A stretch of 64,000 bases of DNA. Origin: Aphrophora alni (Eukaryota > Arthropoda > Insecta > Hemiptera > Aphrophoridae). Where the stretch lies: positions 77,907,054 through 77,971,053 of the forward strand of contig OY740765.1 of the NCBI GenBank assembly GCA_963513935.1, in the 5' to 3' direction. The translations under genes were made by a program, and so were the position numbers. The notes beneath the pieces were generated by a model. It searched no databases, was not told where the DNA came from, and saw only the letters and a program-made list of their open reading frames with translations. Numbering within the stretch: the stretch's first letter is position 1; each line of letters starts with the position of its first letter. Below are positions 56,970-64,000 of this stretch, one piece after another.

Positions 56970-59143
56970 CCCTCCAACTGGTGATCGACCACTTTTTGCC
57001 TTAAAAGTGGTCGCTTCGTTAGTCACGGCTCTATTCACCAACTAAAAAACACGTATTTTGCCATTCAACATTACGCCCACTTAAAATTGTCCCATCGCAA
57101 TAAATAAAATACCGTTGGAAAGCTAATGTTCCGTAGATGTATATCATGCAAAAAAAATACCACAAAACGTTATAAATAATATTCCAAAAATTAGTGAAAT
57201 TCGCATATTTTTGATGCGAAACGTCAAAGTTTTACGTTAACAAGTTTTAAACAAACATTCGTCTCGTTTCCCTATTTTTCTTATTTCCAAATTACTGTCA
57301 GTTAAATATAACCTAACACTGCTTGATAGATCGCGTCATTCTGTTCAAAACCGTCTTTTTCAAATGTTTCCAACTAGTATAGTTTTTATTATATAAAAAT
57401 TAAACCAAATCAAGAATTTTAACGCTATTTTACACGCTAAAAATTACATTTTTTGCAATTCAACTTTTATCCTAGTAGATATTAGATTATCGAAATGTAT
57501 TCTATACCATTGAAAAGGTAATCTTTCAATCTTTCATAACCAAGTTTGGAAAATTTTATGTAGCGTGTAGTTGAGAAATACGACGAGACTGAACTTTACC
57601 TTGTTAGCGCTAGATTGCGACAGTTTCTCACGGCGAGTTTTATATAGAAAATATCACCTATATGTTCATATATTTTTTCGAAATGGTAAAACTTGTCCAA
57701 ATGTTACAAGTTGACAATATTATATAGTATTTTTCTTCCTTTTTCGAACTCTGAAGACGAAATCATCCTAAGTTATATAGTTTATGAGTTATATCCATTC
57801 TAGGAAATGATCCTCTGAACTTTCAGACCGGTTTGCGATATTCAGTGTCTAGACAGTCTTGAAGAATCCGATCTTTATTTTTATACAATCTTGTTGTTTT
57901 TGATATAACTGTAAAGAGGAGGTTTCAATGTTTAACCTTTTATTTGAAACACATCTGTACAAGGAAAAATACAAAGGCTGTGGTACTTCATAAAACGTAG
58001 AATAACCTCAAATTTGTTACTTCGATCTCGCAAGATTTTTGCCGATGTGGAAATTCCAAAGTGCAATAGCTTTGTGTTTTTATAATGAATATAAGTTTCA
58101 TGAAGTGATTTTTTTATTATAATTTGTTTATACAACTTAAAATAAATGTGTCAATGTTTGTAGAGTGTAGTTATGAGTGATAATTCATATTTTCGGCCTA
58201 GTCTAGCCAAATCTAGTACTAGTCAGGCCTAGTTCTAGATTTGCTATTGGAACTTTTAGTTTCAAGAAACCATTTATTTATTATAATATGTATATACATA
58301 ATATATAAATGTATATACATAATATATAAATGTATATACAACTTATAATAAATGTGTCAATGTTTGTAGAGTGTATTTATTAGTGATATTTCATATTTTT
58401 GGTTTTTTTTTTTCACAGCCCTAACCTCAACGTCTAGGCTATTGTGAAGGTAGATTTTTATCATAAATGACCCATGTCTAATGAAAATTTTCAAAATTGA
58501 TTTTTCTTTTTAGCAACTTTTATCCACAAATATATTACAAATCTGTATCAATATTTAAAAAAAATCATAAAAAATTTGTATTATGGTTTATGTACCGATT
58601 TCTGTGAAATTTTACTCTTGATTTTTTTGGTATTTGACCAAAAAACTCCAAATGTGATGCATGTAACATTTTTTTGCACTACACAACTATATTCTATGCA
58701 CCTTTCTGGACATAATGATATATAGAAGTTCTGTATAAAATATATTTTACTATTTTTAATGTTTTTTGGAAAAAATAAAGAGAAAATTCAGTTTTTTCGT
58801 AAAATATTTTTTTATAATTTTTAAAATATAAAATTTTTTTAAATTTTTTTTTCTAAATATATTCAAAAATATTACACAAAACTTTTGTATATCTTAGAAA
58901 AAGCTATTGATTTTGGGTGATACAGATATTTCTGAAAAAAAGTTAATATCATTTTTGACATCTAACATACTTACTCCAAAACCGTTTCAAAAAAAAAAAT
59001 TTTATTACATAGATGAATTCTATGCATCTTTCTGAGAAAAATGATATCTTATAAGTTAGGTTTTGTATACAAATAATATATTTTATTAATTTTTAAACGA
59101 ACGAAGAATTTTTAAGACACATTAACATGCGCCAGCTGGAGGG
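56970..59143. mobile_element. piggyBac-type non-autonomous element A
   Basis: Bounded by TTAA at 56966-56969 and 59144-59147, with tips CCCTCCAACTGG and CCAGCTGGAGGG. No transposase frame was recognised. Many blocks match element B to its right in the same order and orientation. Confidence 0.85.
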
Positions 59144-59147
59144 TTAA

Positions 59148-60879
59148 CCCGGCAAGTGATATTCGACCCAGAATCGACCTAAGCGCTTCGTCCATAACTA
59201 GTCTGATTTCTATAAAACACGTATTTTGCCATTCAACGTTACGCCCACTTAAAATTGTCCGATCGCAATAAATAAAATACCGTTGGAAAGCTAATGTTCC
59301 GTAGATGCATAATCATGCAAAAAAAATACGACAAAACGTTATAAATAATATTCCAAAAATTGGTGAAGTTCGCATATTTTTGATGCGTAAAATCGTAGAT
59401 TTGAACTCTGCGCCTTATCGTTAGCGCGACGCCATTTTTCCCGATATTATTCCAACTCTATTTATCTGTCATTGAAGTCAACTAAAACACTGTTCTATAG
59501 ATCACATGTTTCTCTTTCCAACCATAGATTACAAATTTTTCTGCGTCTCATAGATCCAGAGATATTCCTACTTGAACGTAGAACAAACTTGACAAGACGA
59601 AATACAGTTGGCAGTGTTAGGAATACACGTATTCGTTTCTCTTTGGTTTTAAAATTATTTTTCTTTACACTAAGTTGTAGGGGAAATTCCATTCTATAAG
59701 TTGGTACCACTTGAGTTGAGATATTGCTTACTTACAATTTGTTGTTTTGAAGTGAAGTCCAACGTCCAAACGTAGAAAATGTCTGACGTGAACACTAATA
59801 TTTGGTGTGGCAAATATTGGTTTTGGGATTAGATTTTTGTTATTTTGAAGGTTTGTGTATACAAATTGTATATAAATTGTGTATACAAGTTACAATATAT
59901 GTGTTTTAATATCTAAAGCTTATGTTTTTCAGTGATAGTTTAGTTTTTGAAAGGTTCATATTTGGGATAACCTAGGCCAATATTGTAAGTGTAGCCTATA
60001 TGCATATTTTCTTATATTTAGTGTTTTATATGATTATAAAAGTGAATATATGTGTTATTCTTTGTAAAGTATATATTTTCTTAGTTAAATCTATAAGTTT
60101 TGTCTTTGATCTATCTTCAAATTGGTACTAGTGAGTCTAATATGTGGAGGTTACAAACCTAACCTCACTTGTAAAAGTTACCTTTTTAGGGAAAATCGGT
60201 ATTTTTATTTAGAAAATGTAACATATTATTATTTTTTTCCCCTAAATATATTCACAAATATATGACAAATCTCAAGAAATGGTTGAAAAAAATCCTAAAA
60301 ATCTATTAGTATGTTATTCATTACCATTTCTGTGAAATTTCTGCTCCGTTACTCTTTGATTTTTTGGTATTTGACCAAAAAACACCAAATGTGATACATC
60401 TAACATTTTTTTTCACTACACACCTACATTCTATGCACCTTTCTGAACATAATGAGATATAGAACTTTTGTATAAGATAAATATTACTATTTTTTGTGAT
60501 TTTTTGAAAAAAAAATTATCATTTTACATTTTTTCGTAAACTATTTTTTGTTTTTTTGATAATATAACAAATTTTATTTTTTTTCCCCCTAAATATATTC
60601 AAAAATATTACACAAAACTTTTGTATATCTTAGAAAAAGGTAGTAAGCTATTGATTTTGGAATATACAGGTTTTTCCTGAAAATTGGTAACTTCGATTTT
60701 GACATGTAACATACTTACTCCAAAACCGTTTCAAAAAAATTTTTTTTTATTGCATAGATGGATTCTATGCATCTTTCTGAGAAAAATGATATCTTATAAG
60801 TTAGGTTTTGTATAGAAATAATATATTTAATTAATTTTTTAACAAACGAAGAAAGTTAACATGCAGCAGTGCTAGGGTT
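59148..60879. mobile_element. piggyBac-type non-autonomous element B
   Basis: Starts CCCGGCAAGTGAT directly after the TTAA shared with element A and ends GCTAGGGTT before TTAA at 60880-60883. Large parts match element A closely, for example the stretches 57040-57210/59210-59370 and 58890-59090/60600-60830. Inserted head to tail next to A, with one TTAA between them. Confidence 0.82.
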
Positions 60880-60883
60880 TTAA

Positions 60884-61671
60884 ATAACTGTACATTTATT
60901 GATTATCAATGATTACACGTTTATTGCAAAAAAGTCCCAGCCTGACAACAACAAAAATAGTGTGTTCAATCACACATTAAAATGAAATTTATTGATGGGT
61001 CAAATGAGATTTAAAAAGTAATTGGACTTGTACAATAGGCTCAGTAAACTAAAAAGACCTATCCTAATATTCTGTAATAAAATTTACAGTAAAGTCTATA
61101 GTAAAAAACAGACAGTCCATTAAATATTTTTAAAGATTAAAACAATTATATATAAAAAAAAAACATTAGAGCAAAGTTAACATTGTTTGAAAAAACTTTT
61201 GATATTGTTTTTCATTTTCGACTCGACGTCTGGCAGCTTCATCTCAAAGTGCTGATCGCATATAATTAAGAGTCGGGTCATTTTTCTCACCTGGTTAAGA
61301 CCTTTATTGCAAAACTTGAATCATAGTTCTACGACGCTCCATTGAATTGTTATGACAAAAGACTTGCCACTTACTTTAATGGAATCAGTGCTAATGACCG
61401 GTAGCATCCGGGTGGTTAGGCACTTGGGTTCACAACAATATGAATGTTTTGACAACACATGGTTAGGGCTGTCCCGGTCTACCTGGACCCTTTATCTTTA
61501 ACTTTGGCATCTACTATACAGTAGGATTAGAAAGTTGCTAGACAAAGGAGCAACCCTCACAGTTGTATAAATAAAAGTGACAAGCCTCAACCGGCATCTG
61601 GCAGGCGCACATGGTGTAAAACAATGCAGTGAATGACCTTGGAAATCCCACGCTCTTAGTCACTGACCCTG
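60884..61671. other. FIBP intron 4, unassigned
   Basis: No exon was recognised. The piece at 61380-61680 is slightly GC-richer and ends in a pogo-like tip, so it may be the inside of a decayed pogo-type element. Confidence 0.4.
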
Positions 61672-61712
61672 TCGAGTTTGAGGGGGTCGAGTTTGAGGGG
61701 TTCTACTGTACT
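61672..61712. mobile_element. Solo pogo/Tigger-like end
   Basis: GTCGAGTTTGAGGGG followed by TTCTACTGTA, with an extra partial copy of the tip just before it. Same tip as at 50165-50240. Confidence 0.7.
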
Positions 61713-62879
61713 ATGCATATCCCTGTATTTATACAGAATGTGTAAATTGCTTTTATATCTTTTCTTGTTTATTTGTATTGCAACTAGGAATTTTATAAAT
61801 TTGAGTTCTTACCTCTCACTTCTGTACTCATACACTTTGCTATCTCAGGTGATATCAGAGAAATAGGTGTTTTCAATAAATGTCTTAGAAACTCATTTCT
61901 TCTAATTATTATTTAATTTGTTGAAAAAGCAAAATATTTATATAATCTAAGTCTATAATACTAATTACAATGCATCAATAGAAATCATTGTCCATTCTTG
62001 AATTGATTAAAAAAAAAATAAATAAATAAAAAAAAACTAATTGTGTGTTTATAGTATTTTTGAGATATTAAATAAGAATTAATATAAGCAGCACTATTCA
62101 CAATCTTAATAATTTTTTTTTTTACTTACGGAGTTGCAAAGTCTTTTATCATGAGTGGCAATAAAGATATTTGTTAGCTCTGGTGTATGGGTGCAAACTA
62201 GTCATAATTTATTATTGTTTATACTAATTTTAATGTAGGCCTAATTTGTTTTTATTGTTGTTTTTCTGTATCGTTTATAATTCTTTTAAATATTATTAAC
62301 ATGTCTTGCACATTCTTAAGACAAATAAAAATTAATATATGTTTGTTAATAGAATGTTTACTATGTTTTGTGACAGGGTAATTTTAGTTTTAATTGTCTC
62401 TACATAATTATTGGAGGGTTTTTAAATTTTCATAAATGTTATCCTCAGGTGATTGACTGTAATAATAGTAGTTTGAATTGTCTATATTCATTCTATCAAT
62501 TTTTAAAATAAAATATAATGACTCACTGACTTTGAGAGGTAGATTTATGAAATTTTACTTCAAGCTCTGTTATTTGAAGTCAGATTATATATTTTGAGTT
62601 ATTTTAAATAATGATATAAAATATGAATATAACCTTTACATAACCTCTCTGGTTATGTGAGGAAAATCTGTGTGGGGTTTTGCATATCTGTAAGAGTGTA
62701 AAATGAAAATAAATTTGTTTAAAGATTTCTACAAGATAGTTGCTCTGTTTTAATCTTGATTTAGTATTTTGACTCTTTTTTGAGGGAAAATTGGTTTGTA
62801 TAAATTACTTACATATTGTTGTATATAATAAATTATCCTAGGTAAATATAAAATTTCAAATTATTTTATGTAATTTCAG
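61713..62879. other. FIBP intron 4, last part
   Basis: AT-rich intron sequence; nothing recognised. Confidence 0.5.
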
Positions 62880-63107
62880 GCGTTATGGAGCTGTTGTATT
62901 TATTGCTTGCATGCGCTTTGAAACAAGTAAACGTAAACTGCAGCACCTTACTTTCTCAGATTTCTACCATTGTGCCCTGTCTATCATGGCAAGTTGGACG
63001 TATCCCGAAAGCAGTCCGGATTTCGATGACACTGACCTTGATAGAGAGTTTTTATTAGACTTGAGAGAGTTACGTCTACTCATAGAGAAAGAAAAAGAAC
63101 ACAAGCA
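62880..63107 (+). CDS. FIBP: FIBP exon 5
   Basis: Acceptor TGTAATTTCAG, donor GTAAGT at 63108. It encodes RYGAVVFIACMRFETSKRKL, QHLTFSDFYHCALSIMASWT and DDTDLDREFLLDLRELRLLI, then EKEKEH. This matches the family region with AAIVFFANNRFETGKKKLQ and DLDKEFLQDLKELK in vertebrate FIBP. It ends in phase 2, so at least one more exon lies beyond the window. Confidence 0.96.
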
Positions 63108-63411
63108 GTAAGTTGTTGAACAAGCTAATCTTGTTTAAATAAACAACGTAAAATTAATTTCTTAAAGTGATTTTATTGTGAAAGTTATATTATAAAGACT
63201 GTTGCCAAGTTTTTGTTAAATTCTCATGCTAAATTTTATTTTTCTGGATCACATTTTTTATGGCCATACTAAAATACTTTGGTGTTCTCCATTTTTTTAG
63301 CTTTCTTAGTTATATTATAAACAATGTCCAAAAATCCTCCTCCCCAGCAAACCTTAATTTTTGAAAGGAAGACAATTTAAGGATCTTAATTGGGGACAAA
63401 AAAAAAACCAA

Positions 63412-63472
63412 AGAGAGAGAGTTGTGTCTACTCATAAAGAAAGAAAAGAACACAAGCAGTAAGTTCTTGACC
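63412..63472 (+). pseudogene. FIBP: Partial duplicate of the end of FIBP exon 5
   Basis: About 60 bp (GTGTCTACTCATAAAGAAAG... CACAAGCAGTAAGTTCTTGA) match the last ~45 bases of exon 5 plus its donor and the first ~15 intron bases. It lies about 350 bp downstream. A single missing A shifts the frame, and no acceptor side of the exon is copied, so it is probably not a working exon. Confidence 0.85.
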
Positions 63473-63483
63473 AAAATTTCACA

Positions 63484-64000
63484 AGTCGTGTATATTCCTA
63501 AACATTTAAGACCATTTTACGAACTGACAAGGCCTATCAACTCATCGTTTACATCATTTTTCCTTAAAGAAATGGACCAAATTTAAGGTAGACATATTAC
63601 AGATATAGTTTTGAAAGGTCTACCGCTGCATCCGAATTAGTATACTTATCAAAGCGAGAAATCTTGCAAATCAGTGATACATACTTTGGTTACCAAAACT
63701 GAACAAGCAATCTCATCTGAAAAAAAGAAATTGCCCTGACAGTCTTCTTGAATATATAAGTGGCTTTTGATAACACAAGCACTAACTCAATAGTATCAAA
63801 GCTTGTATCTAGAGGAGCTTAGCAAACTGTGGGGCGAATAAATAATATGCTAAGCAGTAGACAGGCACAGGCTGCCTTGTGTGTAGTTGTGGGTAAAGTT
63901 GCGACACAGAGTATTCACACAACGGCATCCTTTCGCTGGTTCTGCAGAACCTAGTGGGAGATGACCTGCCAATGATTCTACATAAGCAAGGTATGTATGC
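63484..64000 (+). pseudogene. LINE (R1/Jockey-type) reverse transcriptase fragment
   Basis: Across frameshifts it reads SFFLKEMDQI-like sequence near 63560, LPLHPN near 63620, KEIALTVFLNI near 63728, VAFDNTSTNSIVSKLVSRGA near 63760-63820, MLSSRQAQAAL near 63850 and a decayed PQG...LWNLV region near 63930-63960. The FLDIEGAFDNTSF-type block with a catalytic Asp is the signature of R1/Jockey-type RTs. The fragment runs off the window. Confidence 0.85.

Noticed and set aside
1..64000. CRISPR array, prokaryotic operons, tRNA genes
   Set aside because: No regular direct repeats with unique spacers and no ribosome-binding-site-led gene series; the window is clearly eukaryotic. I did not find a sequence that folds convincingly as a tRNA.

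Overview
The window looks like nuclear DNA of an insect. It is very AT-rich, has small coding exons separated by kilobase-scale introns with GT/AG junctions, and is full of decayed DNA transposons typical of arthropods (piggyBac, mariner/Tc1, pogo, Merlin, hAT) plus gypsy and LINE fragments. The transposon mix suggests a hemipteroid insect, but that assignment is a guess. No complete host gene lies inside the window.

Host genes. (1) The main gene is on the + strand from 25825 past the right edge. Five exons (25825-25909, 40793-40991, 45307-45426, 49097-49204, 62880-63107) join in phase and encode the first ~247 residues of the insect orthologue of FIBP, the acidic fibroblast growth factor intracellular-binding protein. 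Its introns reach about 15 kb and are packed with transposons. (2) On the minus strand at the left, two phase-matched coding exons (6525-6465 and 4921-4720) form the start of a gene I cannot name with certainty. (3) A possible last exon of another minus-strand gene lies at 22251-22185.

Layout. 1-6.5 kb: minus-strand gene exons inside a large inverted repeat whose left arm carries a piggyBac MITE and a pogo-like MITE. 6.7-14.8 kb: two decayed piggyBac transposases (the second split by a pogo-like MITE) and LTR-like repeats. 16.2-18.8 kb: two Merlin-family derivatives, one with a nested pogo MITE. 18.8-22 kb: short repeats, a Tc1-like element and two 5S rRNA-derived fragments. 23-25 kb: decayed gypsy pol. 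25.8-63.1 kb: FIBP. Intron 1 holds a hAT MITE, a LINE end, an apparently intact Merlin transposon (29307-30857), a gypsy protease relic, a mariner and two ghost copies of FIBP exons. Introns 2-4 hold several mariners, piggyBac-like elements, a decayed element starting GGGCCATTCCGTG, and others. 63.4-64 kb: a partial copy of the end of FIBP exon 5 and a LINE reverse-transcriptase fragment.

Several insertions can be proved from inside the window by target-site duplications or empty sites in sister repeats. The most interesting features are the intact Merlin element, the FIBP ghost exons, the inverted repeat flanking an exon, and a perfect 39-bp hairpin in FIBP intron 2.
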